DNA of 64,000 bases from Bog-756 sp963737625 (GCA_963737625.1 CAVTTK010000002.1:1054001-1118000), one strand, 5' to 3'; shown: positions 9,043-18,331, numbered from the stretch's first letter. Numbers and translations: made by a program. Notes: generated from the letters alone by a model not told the origin.

Positions 9043-9048
9043 TAGGCT
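9043..9048 (+). promoter_or_regulatory. -10 element before clpP
   Basis: TAGGCT lies 8 nt before the clpP ATG, again compatible with a leaderless or near-leaderless transcript. Confidence 0.4.
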
Positions 9049-9056
9049 CCCCAGCC

Positions 9057-9722
9057 ATGGATGACAACCGCCACATGCTTCACCCTGCCCATCTGAGCGA
9101 CCTGGGGGACCGGCCCGCCGAGATGAAGTCGGGCGCCGATGTCGGGCCCGGTTCCGACATCTTCCAACGGCTCCTGAAGGAGCGCATCGTCTTCATCGGC
9201 TCGGCCATCGACCAGAACACCGCCAATCTGGTCTGTTCCCAACTGATCCTGCTGGAGGCCGAGAACCAGGAGCGGGACATCTCCGTCTACATCAACTCGC
9301 CCGGCGGCTCGGTGACCGACGGCCTGGCCATCTACGACACCATGCAGTACGTGCGGTGCGACGTGCGCACCATCTGCGTCGGGCTGGCCGCGTCGATGGG
9401 CCAGTTCCTGCTCTGTGCCGGCACCCCCGGGAAGCGGTTCGCCCTTCCCCACAGTCGCATCCTCATGCACCAGCCTTCCGGTGGGATGCAGGGACAGGCC
9501 TCCGATATCGCCATCCAGGCCGAGCAGATCATGTACCTGAAGCGCATGATGGCCGAGCGGATCGCCTTCCACACCGGCCAGCCGGTCGAGCGCATCGAGG
9601 CCGACTCGGACCGCGACCGTTGGTTCACCGCCGACGAGGCCCGTGAGTACGGATTCATCGACGAGGTGATCCAGAAGGACGCCATGGAGGTCCCGGCAGC
9701 CGCCGGTGCCGACTCCAAGTAG
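9057..9722 (+). CDS. clpP: ATP-dependent Clp protease proteolytic subunit
   Basis: A 221-residue ClpP with the full catalytic triad by alignment to E. coli ClpP: Ser113 (GLAASMGQ), His138 (LMHQPSGG) and Asp187 (DRDRWF). The IxxPGG oxyanion region (INSPGGSVTDG) and the handle helix (EQIMYLKRMMAERI) are present. The N-terminus is about 16 residues longer than in E. coli. ClpP forms tetradecamers that degrade proteins fed by ClpX or ClpC. Actinobacteria usually carry a clpP1-clpP2-clpX group; this single copy lies between an ABC exporter and a glycosyltransferase, with no chaperone nearby, so it may be an extra paralogue. Confidence 0.93.
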   Translation: MDDNRHMLHPAHLSDLGDRPAEMKSGADVGPGSDIFQRLLKERIVFIGSAIDQNTANLVCSQLILLEAENQERDISVYINSPGGSVTDGLAIYDTMQYVRCDVRTICVGLAASMGQFLLCAGTPGKRFALPHSRILMHQPSGGMQGQASDIAIQAEQIMYLKRMMAERIAFHTGQPVERIEADSDRDRWFTADEAREYGFIDEVIQKDAMEVPAAAGADSK

Positions 9723-9797
9723 TGCCGACCCTGGGCCCGGCCGTCGTCTGCGCCGTCCCACCGGGCAGTCCCGAGCGCACCGCCCCGTGACCCGTCC

Positions 9798-10886
9798 GTG
9801 ACGGTTGACCGTATCGATCAGGTCATCCCCACGCTGGCCAGTCGGGATGCCATCGGTGGCCACACGGTGCAGCTGCGTGATCTGCTCCGCTCCCGCGGCT
9901 ACTTGTCGGACATCTACTACGGCAATGCCTCGCCCGACCGCGTCGACTTCGGGTACCCGGTCGGCCGTCTGGGCGACCACTCGTCCGGGGGCCGGGTGCT
10001 CCTGTACCAACTCTCGATCGGCAGCGGCGTGGCCGACATCTTCCGGGAACGGAACGAGCGCAAGTTCGCCAACTACCACAACATCACCCCCGCCGACCTG
10101 CTCGAGACATGGATGCCCGAGGTCGGGGAGGAGGTCCGCTGGGGACGGGCCCAACTTCGGGACCTGGCCCCGGTCACCGAGTTCGCCATTGCCGATTCCG
10201 AGTTCAACGAGGGTGAGCTCAGAGCCGCCGGCTACCGGTCGACCACGACCCTTCCCCTGCTGATCGACCTGGAGTCCTTCTCGGGGGCACCCGACCCCGT
10301 GCTCGCCGCCCGACTGGCGGCCCAAAAGGACGGGGGAGGCACCGACCTGCTCTTCGTGGGCAAGGTCTCACCTCACAAGGGCCAGGACGACCTGATCAAG
10401 GCCCTGGCCACCTACCGCCAGCTCTACGACCCGAAGGCCCGACTCCATGTGGTGGGGGGATCCATCAGCGAGGAGTACTCGGTGGCCCTCGAGCGGTTCG
10501 CCGACGAGCTCGGCCTGGCCGAGGCCGTGGACATGGCCGGCGTGGTCACCCACGAGGAGCTGATCGCTTACTACGCCGCCGCCGACGTGTTCTGCTGCCT
10601 GTCCAACCACGAGGGGTTCTGCGTCCCCCTCCTGGAATCGATGTATCACCGCCTGCCCATCGTGGCCTACGCCACCACGGCCGTACCCGAGACGGTGCAG
10701 GGGGCCGGCCTGGTGCTCGCCGACAAGGCACCGGCCCGGGTGGCCGCGGCCATCGACCGCGTCATCACCGACGACCGCCTCCGGGCGGTCCTGGCCGAGG
10801 CGGCGTCCGAGCGGGTGGCGACCTTCGCCCTGCCCCGCGTCCAGGCCGGGTTCGCCTCGGCCATCGACGCGGCATGCGCTGACTGA
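9798..10886 (+). CDS. Glycosyltransferase family 4/1
   Basis: A 362-residue GT-B protein. It begins TVDRIDQVIPTLASRDAIGGHTVQLRDLLRSRG. LLFVGKVSPHKGQDDLIKAL starts the donor-binding domain, and the E-x7-E motif is EGFCVPLLE (Glu272 and Glu280). The GTG at 9798 is the first in frame after the clpP stop region; no strong ribosome-binding site is visible. It closes the glycan biosynthesis and export group that begins at 3776. Substrates are unknown. Confidence 0.85.
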   Translation: MTVDRIDQVIPTLASRDAIGGHTVQLRDLLRSRGYLSDIYYGNASPDRVDFGYPVGRLGDHSSGGRVLLYQLSIGSGVADIFRERNERKFANYHNITPADLLETWMPEVGEEVRWGRAQLRDLAPVTEFAIADSEFNEGELRAAGYRSTTTLPLLIDLESFSGAPDPVLAARLAAQKDGGGTDLLFVGKVSPHKGQDDLIKALATYRQLYDPKARLHVVGGSISEEYSVALERFADELGLAEAVDMAGVVTHEELIAYYAAADVFCCLSNHEGFCVPLLESMYHRLPIVAYATTAVPETVQGAGLVLADKAPARVAAAIDRVITDDRLRAVLAEAASERVATFALPRVQAGFASAIDAACAD

Positions 10887-10905
10887 TCGCCGGCCCGTCC
10901 CAGGG

Positions 10906-10962
10906 CTGAACCGGGGACGGTAGGCAGCGGGGCATCGGGGAACTTCCGGTTCAGTTCTCTTT
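10906..10962 (+). terminator. Inverted repeat with pyrimidine tail after the glycosyltransferase
   Basis: CTGAACCGG at 10906-10914 is perfectly complementary to CCGGTTCAG at 10946-10954, followed by TTCTCTTT. It lies just past the stop of the glycosyltransferase and could terminate it. The 31-nt loop is long, so a structured leader for the following secreted protein is also possible. Confidence 0.4.
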
Positions 10963-11106
10963 CCGGCGGGCCGATACCTGAGGGAGTCCTAACACCCGCG
11001 TGCCGGAATCGTTCCCGCCCTCCGGGCAACGGGGCAGGCCCGGGCGCCATCGAACCGATGGGGGAGTGAGGGACCCGGAACCGACGGCACCATGAGGAGT
11101 GATGGC

Positions 11107-13446
11107 ATGCAGGTAGGGCACGACATCGGCGGCGGGGATCGGGATCGGATGCGAACGCACGGGGACAGCCGCGCCGAAGCGGGGGCAGGTCATCACCGAG
11201 CCAGAGGCCACCGAGCCAGCGGGACGACCATGGCCTTCGGCCTGATCGCCGCCCTCATGGTCCTCGGCCTTCCGTTCACCGCCAGCCTGTCGTCGCCGGC
11301 CGGGGCCGCGCCGGTGGCCCACGCCGCCCTCGGCATCACGCAGCAGTGGCAGCAGATCGTCGCCGACGGCGGCAGTCCCATCGCCCAGAGCTCGCCCACC
11401 GAGGCCACCCTGGACGGTGGCGGTCCGTCGGTGGTCGTCGGCGACCGTGGCGGCAATGTCTGGGCCTTCCATCTCTCCAACGGCTCCACCACGCCAGGGT
11501 GGCCGGCCCATACCGGAGCCCCTATCGACGCCACGCCGTCGGCCATGGCCAACGGCTCGGGTACCGACAACGTCTTCGTCGATGCCGGCAACGCCTCTCA
11601 GCCCAACGTGGGCGGGTACTACGCCTTCAACAACGCCGGTGGGCAGATCTGGCATGTCGGTGCGCCGGACCTCAACGGTCAGTACGGCGTGCAGGCCTCA
11701 CCGGCGGTGGGTGTTCTGAACGGCGTGCCCTCGGTGGTGGCTCCCTCCCTGGGCCAGAACCAGTACGCGCTGAATGCGGCGAACGGGGCCACCTTGCCGG
11801 GATGGCCGTTCTTCACCGCCGACAGCAGCTTCAGTACCCCGTCCCTGGCCGACCTGTACGGCGACGGCCAGACCGAGATCGTGGAGGGAGGCGACTCGAC
11901 GCCGGGCCTGGCCTACGGCGTCAACTACACGGCGGGAGGCCACCTGCGGGTGCTGGGCGCTGGGGGAAACCTGATCTGCGACCACGACACCAACCAGACG
12001 GTGGACTCCTCCCCGGCCGTCGGCAACTTCCTCGGCGGCGGGGGCATCGGCATCGCCTTCGGCACCGGCTCGTACTACTCGGGGGCGTCGGACACCAACA
12101 CTCTGTTCGCCTCGGACACGCACTGCAATATCGTCTGGCGCACCAACCTCGGGGGGAACACCGTCTCGAGCCCGGCCATCGGTGACCTCGAAGGTGACGG
12201 CAACGTCGAGGTGGTGGAGGGTGTCGACACCGGTTCGGGTGGTCTGGTGTACGCCCTCAACGGCCCGACGGGAACCCCCATGCCCGGGTGGCCCCAGGCC
12301 ACCTCGGGACGGATCATCGGCGGGGTGACCACGGCCGATCTCACCGGGGCCGGCTACAACGACGTCCTGGTACCGACCACCGGGGGCCTGGTCATCTATG
12401 ACGGCCGGAGCGCCCAGGTGGTGGCCGTTCTGGGATCGGGCTCAAACGGAACCCAGGCCGTGGCCCTGCAGAACTCGCCCCTGGTGACGACCGATCCCAA
12501 CGGGACCATCGGGATCACCATCGCCGGGTACGACGGCAACAACGCCGGTGTCATCCAGCACTACGAGGTCAACGGCTCGGCCGGTCACTCCCTGGGCCGG
12601 CGATCATGGCCCCAGTTCCATCAGAACGCCCAACTGACCGGCACGCTCACCCAGCCGGCGCCCGGGCATCTCAACCAGCCCGTCGTAGGCATCGCCTCCA
12701 CCCCGAACGGCGGTGGCTACTGGGAGGTGGCCTCCGACGGGGGCATCTTTGCCTTCGGAAACGCCGGGTTCTACGGCTCGATGGGTGGGTCGCACCTGAA
12801 CCGTCCGATCGTGGGCATCGCGTCCACCAGGGACGGCAAGGGCTACTGGGAGGTGGCCTCGGACGGGGGCATCTTCTCCTTCGGAGATGCTTCCTTCCAC
12901 GGATCCACCGGGAACATCCACCTCAACCAGCCCATCGTGGGTATGGCGGCCACGCCGGACGGCGGTGGGTACTGGATGGTGGCCTCGGACGGGGGCATCT
13001 TCTCCTTCGGCACCGCCGTGTTCCGTGGCTCGACCGGCAACATCCATCTGAACCGACCGGTGGTCGGCATGGCCTCGTCCACCGACGGCGGCGGATACTG
13101 GCTGGTAGCCACCGACGGGGGCATCTTCTCCTTCGGGGATGCTTCGTTCCACGGATCCACCGGGAACATCCATCTCAACCAGCCCATCGTGGGTATGGCC
13201 TCGAACAACAGGGGCGGCTACTGGATGGTGGCCTCGGACGGGGGCATCTTCACCTTCGGCGGTGCGACCTTCTATGGCTCCACCGGTGGTATCCGACTGG
13301 CGCAGCCCGTGGTGGGCATGACATCGGTTCCCAACGGGAGCGGCTACTGGATGGCGGCGTCGGACGGCGGGCTCTTCTCCTTCGGCACGGCCTCGTTCTA
13401 CGGCTCGGTGCCGGCGCTGTTCGCCGCGGCGTTGGGTACGGACTGA
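11107..13446 (+). CDS. Secreted FG-GAP-like propeller protein with six C-terminal 42-residue repeats
   Basis: About 779 residues. ATG 11107 is chosen because AGGAG at 11095-11099 lies 7 nt upstream; ATG 11092 in frame is weaker. An unusually long basic N-region precedes the hydrophobic signal segment MAFGLIAALMVLGLPFTASL and an AGAAPVAHAA cleavage area. Residues about 80-510 repeat FG-GAP/VCBS-like units (SSPAVGNFLGGG, SSPAIGDLEGDGNVEVVEG), likely a seven- or eight-bladed propeller. From base 12667 six units of about 42 residues follow, each with the core GYW-x-VASDGGIF-x-FG and a final GS-T/M-G. The same six-unit module ends the next gene. No catalytic motif is seen; a cell-surface structural or binding role is inferred. 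Confidence 0.75.
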   Translation: MQVGHDIGGGDRDRMRTHGDSRAEAGAGHHRARGHRASGTTMAFGLIAALMVLGLPFTASLSSPAGAAPVAHAALGITQQWQQIVADGGSPIAQSSPTEATLDGGGPSVVVGDRGGNVWAFHLSNGSTTPGWPAHTGAPIDATPSAMANGSGTDNVFVDAGNASQPNVGGYYAFNNAGGQIWHVGAPDLNGQYGVQASPAVGVLNGVPSVVAPSLGQNQYALNAANGATLPGWPFFTADSSFSTPSLADLYGDGQTEIVEGGDSTPGLAYGVNYTAGGHLRVLGAGGNLICDHDTNQTVDSSPAVGNFLGGGGIGIAFGTGSYYSGASDTNTLFASDTHCNIVWRTNLGGNTVSSPAIGDLEGDGNVEVVEGVDTGSGGLVYALNGPTGTPMPGWPQATSGRIIGGVTTADLTGAGYNDVLVPTTGGLVIYDGRSAQVVAVLGSGSNGTQAVALQNSPLVTTDPNGTIGITIAGYDGNNAGVIQHYEVNGSAGHSLGRRSWPQFHQNAQLTGTLTQPAPGHLNQPVVGIASTPNGGGYWEVASDGGIFAFGNAGFYGSMGGSHLNRPIVGIASTRDGKGYWEVASDGGIFSFGDASFHGSTGNIHLNQPIVGMAATPDGGGYWMVASDGGIFSFGTAVFRGSTGNIHLNRPVVGMASSTDGGGYWLVATDGGIFSFGDASFHGSTGNIHLNQPIVGMASNNRGGYWMVASDGGIFTFGGATFYGSTGGIRLAQPVVGMTSVPNGSGYWMAASDGGLFSFGTASFYGSVPALFAAALGTD
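12667..13419 (+). repeat. Six tandem 42-residue repeats (126-bp units)
   Basis: Each unit follows HLN-x-P-(I/V)-VG-(I/M)-A...G-GYW-x-VASDGGIF-x-FG-x-A-x-F-x-GS. Unit 5 is one residue short and unit 6 the most diverged. Six units of this size with an aromatic-GG core suggest a closed six-bladed propeller (inference). Confidence 0.85.
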
Positions 13447-13481
13447 GCGCCGGTCGGTCGTACGGATAGTCGGGGCAACCG

Positions 13482-15497
13482 GTGAGATCTGAGCGAGGGG
13501 CAGGGGCCGCGCGTGGCGGGCGGCGCCATGGTTGGGCCGTGGGCGTGGCCGTGGTGGCGGGTGTGCTCATCGCCTCGCTCCCGGGAGCCGTGGCGCCATC
13601 GACACCGGCCTCGGCGTACCCGTCCTCCTCGGTGACCGTCCAGGGGCACGGCTACGGGCACGGTCACGGCATGGGTCAATGGGGTGCCTTGGGCTACGCA
13701 CTGGCGCAGACCGGCTACCAGTCGATCTTGGGGACGTACTACGGGGGGACGAGCCTCAACGGCCTCACCGGACCGCAGGAGGCCACCACGGTGCGGGTGG
13801 ACATGACCGAGAACGACGGGAACCTGGTCATCGTGACCTCGGCGGCCCCGTTCACCGTCGCCAACGTGGCCTTCGGTGCGGGCCAGGTGGCTCTCATGAC
13901 GCCGATCGCCGGACCGGCGTGGGCCGTCTGGTCGGGTTCCTCGTGCGGCGGCCCGTGGACGAATGTCGTCGGATCCACCGTCAACCCCACCGCCATCCCC
14001 TCCGGTTCCTCACAGACCCTCACCCTCTGTCTCGGCGGAACCTCCAACGTCACCATGCACGGCTCCATCGAGGCCACCTACAACTCCAACGGCGCGGCGC
14101 GCACGGTCAACGAGGTGCCGCTGGAGCAGTACGTCGACGGGGTGGTCCCCAACGAGTCCTCGGCCGGGTGGGGCGCCCTCGGCGGCGCCGGACCGCAGGG
14201 CGAGCCCTGGGGCTTCCAGGAGCTCGAAGCCCAGGCCGTGGCCGTCCGCTCCTACGTCATGGCCAGCCCCGGTTCCTACGGAGGGTACGCCGACACGTGC
14301 GACCTGGCCTGCCAGACCTACCGGGGCACCCTCAACGAGAGTCCCGTCACCGACCAGGCCGCGCTCGACACCGTGGGTCAGGTCATGGAGTTCCCGAACG
14401 GCACCGTGGCTGCCACCCAGTACTCGGCCTCGACGGGGGGGTACACCAACCCGGGGGCCTTCCCCGGGGTGCCCGATGTCGGGGACTCGATATGCGTGCC
14501 CGGGGCGTGCAACCCCAACCACGACTGGACCACGTCGGTCCCGGTGTCGACCATCGACGCTGCCTGGCCTCAGCTGGGCGTGCTGCAGTCGATCAGCATC
14601 ACCGGACGCAACGGGGACGGGGAGTGGGGTGGACGGGTCACGGCCATGACCCTGGTGGGATCCAACCAGGACGTCTCGCTGACCGGTGATGCCTTCGCCA
14701 GTGCCTTGGGGCTCAAGTCGAACTGGTTCACGACAGCCACGAGCCTGGACAGCCCGGCCGTGGCCATGGCCCGCATGCCGGACGGAGGCGGGTACTGGCT
14801 GGCCGGGGCGAACGGCGGCATCAACGCCTTCGGGGATGCCACCTTCCTCGGGTCAGCAGAAGGGACGCCGCTCAACCGACCGGTCGTCGGCATGGCGGCC
14901 ACCCACGACGGGGGCGGGTACTGGATGGTGGCCACCGACGGCGGGATCTTCAGCTACGGCGACGCCTCCTTCCACGGCTCGATGGGGGGCCAGCACCTCA
15001 ACCTGCCCATCGTCGGCATGGCGGCCACGCCCGACGGCGGCGGCTACTGGGAGGTGGCCTCCGACGGGGGCATCTTCACCTTCGGCGACGCCGCCTTCTA
15101 CGGATCGACCGGCAATATCCACCTCAACCGGCCGGTGGTGGGCATGGCCCCCACGCCGGACGGGCACGGGTATTGGCTGGTGGCCTCCGACGGGGGCATC
15201 TTCACCTTCGGCGACGCCGCCTTCTACGGATCGACCGGCAATATCCACCTCAACCGGCCGGTGGTGGGCATGGCCGCCTCGGCGGACGGAGGGGGCTACT
15301 GGATGGTGGCCAGCGACGGGGGCATCTTCACCTTCGGTGACGCCGGCTTCTACGGCTCCGCCGGGAGTCTCACCCTGGTCAAGCCGGTGGTGGGCATGGC
15401 CACCACGCCGGACGGGCACGGGTACTGGCTGGTGGCCACCGACGGCGGCATCTTCACCTACGGCGACGCCCCGTTCGCGGGCTCGGGCGCCGGATAG
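13482..15497 (+). CDS. Secreted SpoIID-domain protein with six C-terminal 42-residue repeats
   Basis: A 671-residue protein. An Arg-rich start and hydrophobic stretch (WAVGVAVVAGVLIASLPGAVA) form a signal peptide. A short VTVQGHGYGHGHGMGQWGA motif precedes the SpoIID/LytB domain, seen as VNEVPLEQYVDGVVPNESS (with the Glu matching the catalytic Glu of SpoIID lytic transglycosylases), AQAVAVRSYVMAS and YSASTGGYT. SpoIID cleaves glycan strands lacking stem peptides, so a cell-wall remodelling role is likely. The last 251 residues are six 42-residue units like those in the preceding gene. GTG 13482 lies 35 nt after that gene's stop, so the two are probably cotranscribed. Confidence 0.82.
   Translation: MRSERGAGAARGGRRHGWAVGVAVVAGVLIASLPGAVAPSTPASAYPSSSVTVQGHGYGHGHGMGQWGALGYALAQTGYQSILGTYYGGTSLNGLTGPQEATTVRVDMTENDGNLVIVTSAAPFTVANVAFGAGQVALMTPIAGPAWAVWSGSSCGGPWTNVVGSTVNPTAIPSGSSQTLTLCLGGTSNVTMHGSIEATYNSNGAARTVNEVPLEQYVDGVVPNESSAGWGALGGAGPQGEPWGFQELEAQAVAVRSYVMASPGSYGGYADTCDLACQTYRGTLNESPVTDQAALDTVGQVMEFPNGTVAATQYSASTGGYTNPGAFPGVPDVGDSICVPGACNPNHDWTTSVPVSTIDAAWPQLGVLQSISITGRNGDGEWGGRVTAMTLVGSNQDVSLTGDAFASALGLKSNWFTTATSLDSPAVAMARMPDGGGYWLAGANGGINAFGDATFLGSAEGTPLNRPVVGMAATHDGGGYWMVATDGGIFSYGDASFHGSMGGQHLNLPIVGMAATPDGGGYWEVASDGGIFTFGDAAFYGSTGNIHLNRPVVGMAPTPDGHGYWLVASDGGIFTFGDAAFYGSTGNIHLNRPVVGMAASADGGGYWMVASDGGIFTFGDAGFYGSAGSLTLVKPVVGMATTPDGHGYWLVATDGGIFTYGDAPFAGSGAG
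14742..15494 (+). repeat. Six tandem 42-residue repeats, with a 97-bp exact duplication
   Basis: Six units share the same consensus as the upstream gene and finish exactly at the stop codon. Bases 15053-15149 are identical to 15179-15275 (offset 126), showing recent unit duplication or gene conversion. Confidence 0.9.
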
Positions 15498-15577
15498 CGT
15501 GATCGGGCCCAGGATGGGCCGGTGGTGACCGACGGTGACCAAGCTGACCGGGGTCACCTCGTAGTGTTCTGGATGCG

Positions 15578-18331
15578 ATGGCACACGGCGACCAGGAGGA
15601 GGCGGGACCGGGCCCGGTGGCGGGGGACGGGGCCGTGGTGGTAGATCCCGCCGCACCGGCGACCACGGCAGCGCCGGCGGGGGACGGGGACCGTCACGTC
15701 CCCGACGGGAGCGACGACGGCACGAGCCGGCGCGGACCTCACCGGCGTTGGCACCGAGAAAGCGCTCCCAGGCGTGTGAGGGCCGGACGCTGGCGGGCCA
15801 TCGTCTTCGCTCCGGTCGGTGACGGTCAGACCCGTCGGCGCGGCTCTGATGCCGTCCGGCTCGGGCTGGCGGCCTTGGCGCTGGCCGTGTGCTGGCTGGG
15901 AACCAAGACCAACTCCGGGCTCGAGCACACCATCGCCTCGACTATGGGCTCCCCGCCGGACGGAGTCCGCTGGCTGGTCTCCTCCATCTGGTGGATCACC
16001 TCGCTCGGAGTGGTCGCCGTGATCGCCGTCATGACGCTCATGTCGCGGAGGCTCTCCGCCGTCCGGGACATCGCCGTGTCCGGAGGGGCCGCCTGGCTCC
16101 TCTGCGTGATCTCCGCCGTGGTGATCGGCACTGACGGAGGCCGGCCTCCGGGGTCGGGGTACACCCACGTGGACCTGGCCTTCCCGGTGGCCCGGGTGGC
16201 CGCCACGGTGGGGGTGGTGACCGCCGCCCTGCCCTACTTCAGCCGTTGGTTCCAGCTTCTGCTCGAGGCGGCCATCGGCCTGCTGGCCGTGGCGGCGGTG
16301 GTCAACGGGTCCGGACTCCCCGTCGCCGTTCTGGCCAGTCTGGCTGTGGGGTGGGGAGTGACCGCCGTCGTCCACCTGGTGTTCGGTTCACCCCTGGGGC
16401 TCCCGTCGACCGGGGAGGTGGAGGTGCTGTTGGGCGACCTCGAGATGAGTGTCGTCGAGGTGGTGGCCGCCCCCAACCAGGAATGGGGTGTGGCCCGATT
16501 CGGCGGGGTGGTCGACGGAGCCCGTGTCGACGTCTCGGTGTACGGCCGGGATGCCTCGGACGCCCAACTGCTGGCCAAGACGGTCCGCTTCCTCTTCTAC
16601 CGCGATTCCGGACCCACCCTGGCCCTGACCCGACGCCAGCAGGTCGAACATGAGGCCTACCTCACCCTGATGGCCGATCGGTCCGGTGCCCGGGTGCCCA
16701 AGGTCCTGGCCGCCGGCCCGGTCGGGCCGGCCCGAGACGCCCTCCTCGTGACCCGTCCCCCCGCCGGGAGCCCGCTGTCGGCCTTCGCCCGCTACGCCCT
16801 GCCTGTGGTCGCCCCCGATGTGGCGGCGACCGACGGGGTTCCGGTCGAAGCTGCGTCGGCCGACACCGACATCGTCGCCCCCTCCCAAACCCCCTCCGAC
16901 ACCGACACCATCCCCGTCCCCGCGGTGAACCCGCCGGACGACCGCGTCCACCGGGGCCCCACGGTCACCGACGCCGCCCTGGACGGCATCTTCGACCAGC
17001 TGCTCATCCTGCGCTCGACGCGGATCGCCCACGGTGCGCTCTCGGTCGAGACCATCGTGGTGGACGAGAGCGATTCGGCCGGGTTCGTGGACTTCCGCAC
17101 CGCCTCGACGGTGGCCTCGGCCGACCAGCTCGACCGGGACACGGCGGCCACGCTGGCCGCCCTCTCGGTGGTGGCGGGACCGGAGCGCACCGTGGCCTCG
17201 GCCGTGCGGCGCCTGCCCGCCGAGATGGTGGTCAACGCTCTGCCCTTCCTGCAGCGGTCAGCCCTCGACTCGGTGGCGTCACGGAGCCTGCGGGGCAAGA
17301 AGGCACTCCTCAAGGGCCTGCGGGAGCAGGGGGCCGAGGCGGTCGGCGTCGAGGTGCCCAAGCTCCTCGAGCCGCGGCGCATCAGCTGGGTCACCCTGGC
17401 CCTGGTGGTCGGGACGCTGATCGGTGGGTGGGCCCTCATCGGGGTCCTGATCAACGTGGGCAAGTCGTGGAGCACCATCACCGGCGCGGCGTGGGGATGG
17501 GTGGCCGTCACCTTCCTTCTGGCCCAGGCGGCTTATCCGGCCATCGCCGTCACCACCGTCGGATCGGTGATCAACCCCCTGCCCTACGGCCGCACGGTGG
17601 CCTTGGAGCTGTCCGACACCTTCGTGGCCCTGGCCGGCGGGTCGATGGCGGTGCTGGCCACGCGGGTCCGGTTCTTCCAGCAGGAGGGGTACACCCCGAC
17701 CGTGGCCGTGAGCTCGGGGGTACTGGCCAGCACGGCCAGCTGGATCGTGAAGGGCGTGCTGTTCCTGATCGCCCTGCCCCTGGCCATCGGCAACCTCCAC
17801 TTCAACGACACGCCGTCCAGCGACAGCAGTTCGTCGAGCTCCAACCTGGTGTGGCTGATCGTGGTGGCCGTGGTGGTGGTGGGGGTGGCCCTTGGGCTGG
17901 TCTTCGCCGTTCCCCGGTGGCGCCGCTTGGCGGCAGCCAAGCTCCGGCCCAAGGCGTCAGAGGTGTGGGACCACCTGAAGCTCCTGGCCGGGCACCCGCG
18001 CAACCTGGTGGAGATATTCGGCGGCAGCGCCGCCGCCCAGATCTTCGTGGCCCTGGCCCTCGGCGCCTCCCTCCACGCCTTCGGGCAACGCCTCGACCTG
18101 GCCACCCTGATCGTGGTGCTCACCCTGGGATCGATGCTGGGGGGCATCTCGCCGGTCCCGGGTGGGATGGGCGTGGTCGAGGCGGGCATGATCATCGGCC
18201 TCACCGCGGCCGGCATCAACGAGACCGACGCCGTGGCCGCCGTCTTCGTCCAGCGCCTGTTCACGGCGTACCTGCCGCCCATCTGGGGGTGGTTCGTCCT
18301 GGTGTGGATGAGGAAGAAGGAGTATCTCTGA
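15578..18331 (+). CDS. Large membrane protein: kinase-like central domain plus UPF0104/LPG-synthase transmembrane region
   Basis: A 917-residue protein in three parts. Residues about 90-280 hold five or six membrane segments. Residues about 285-600 form a soluble domain with remnants of a kinase-like fold (VDVSVYGRDASDAQLLAK, QQVEHEAYLTLMADRSGARVP, RIAHGALSVETIVVDE and GFVDF), where the usual catalytic HxD/DFG residues are not clearly kept. Residues about 615-915 match the UPF0104 family, related to the flippase half of MprF, including SMLGGISPVPGGMGVVEAG. Such proteins are thought to move or shield lipids in the plasma membrane. The substrate is unknown. It follows the SpoIID gene by 80 nt on the same strand. 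ATG 15578 is used; no clear ribosome-binding site is seen. Confidence 0.75.
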   Translation: MAHGDQEEAGPGPVAGDGAVVVDPAAPATTAAPAGDGDRHVPDGSDDGTSRRGPHRRWHRESAPRRVRAGRWRAIVFAPVGDGQTRRRGSDAVRLGLAALALAVCWLGTKTNSGLEHTIASTMGSPPDGVRWLVSSIWWITSLGVVAVIAVMTLMSRRLSAVRDIAVSGGAAWLLCVISAVVIGTDGGRPPGSGYTHVDLAFPVARVAATVGVVTAALPYFSRWFQLLLEAAIGLLAVAAVVNGSGLPVAVLASLAVGWGVTAVVHLVFGSPLGLPSTGEVEVLLGDLEMSVVEVVAAPNQEWGVARFGGVVDGARVDVSVYGRDASDAQLLAKTVRFLFYRDSGPTLALTRRQQVEHEAYLTLMADRSGARVPKVLAAGPVGPARDALLVTRPPAGSPLSAFARYALPVVAPDVAATDGVPVEAASADTDIVAPSQTPSDTDTIPVPAVNPPDDRVHRGPTVTDAALDGIFDQLLILRSTRIAHGALSVETIVVDESDSAGFVDFRTASTVASADQLDRDTAATLAALSVVAGPERTVASAVRRLPAEMVVNALPFLQRSALDSVASRSLRGKKALLKGLREQGAEAVGVEVPKLLEPRRISWVTLALVVGTLIGGWALIGVLINVGKSWSTITGAAWGWVAVTFLLAQAAYPAIAVTTVGSVINPLPYGRTVALELSDTFVALAGGSMAVLATRVRFFQQEGYTPTVAVSSGVLASTASWIVKGVLFLIALPLAIGNLHFNDTPSSDSSSSSSNLVWLIVVAVVVVGVALGLVFAVPRWRRLAAAKLRPKASEVWDHLKLLAGHPRNLVEIFGGSAAAQIFVALALGASLHAFGQRLDLATLIVVLTLGSMLGGISPVPGGMGVVEAGMIIGLTAAGINETDAVAAVFVQRLFTAYLPPIWGWFVLVWMRKKEYL

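Noticed and set aside
10887..11106. Possible c-di-AMP (ydaO-type) riboswitch before the secreted repeat proteins
   Set aside because: Such switches often precede wall hydrolases, but the conserved ydaO core elements are not found; only a simple inverted repeat is seen.
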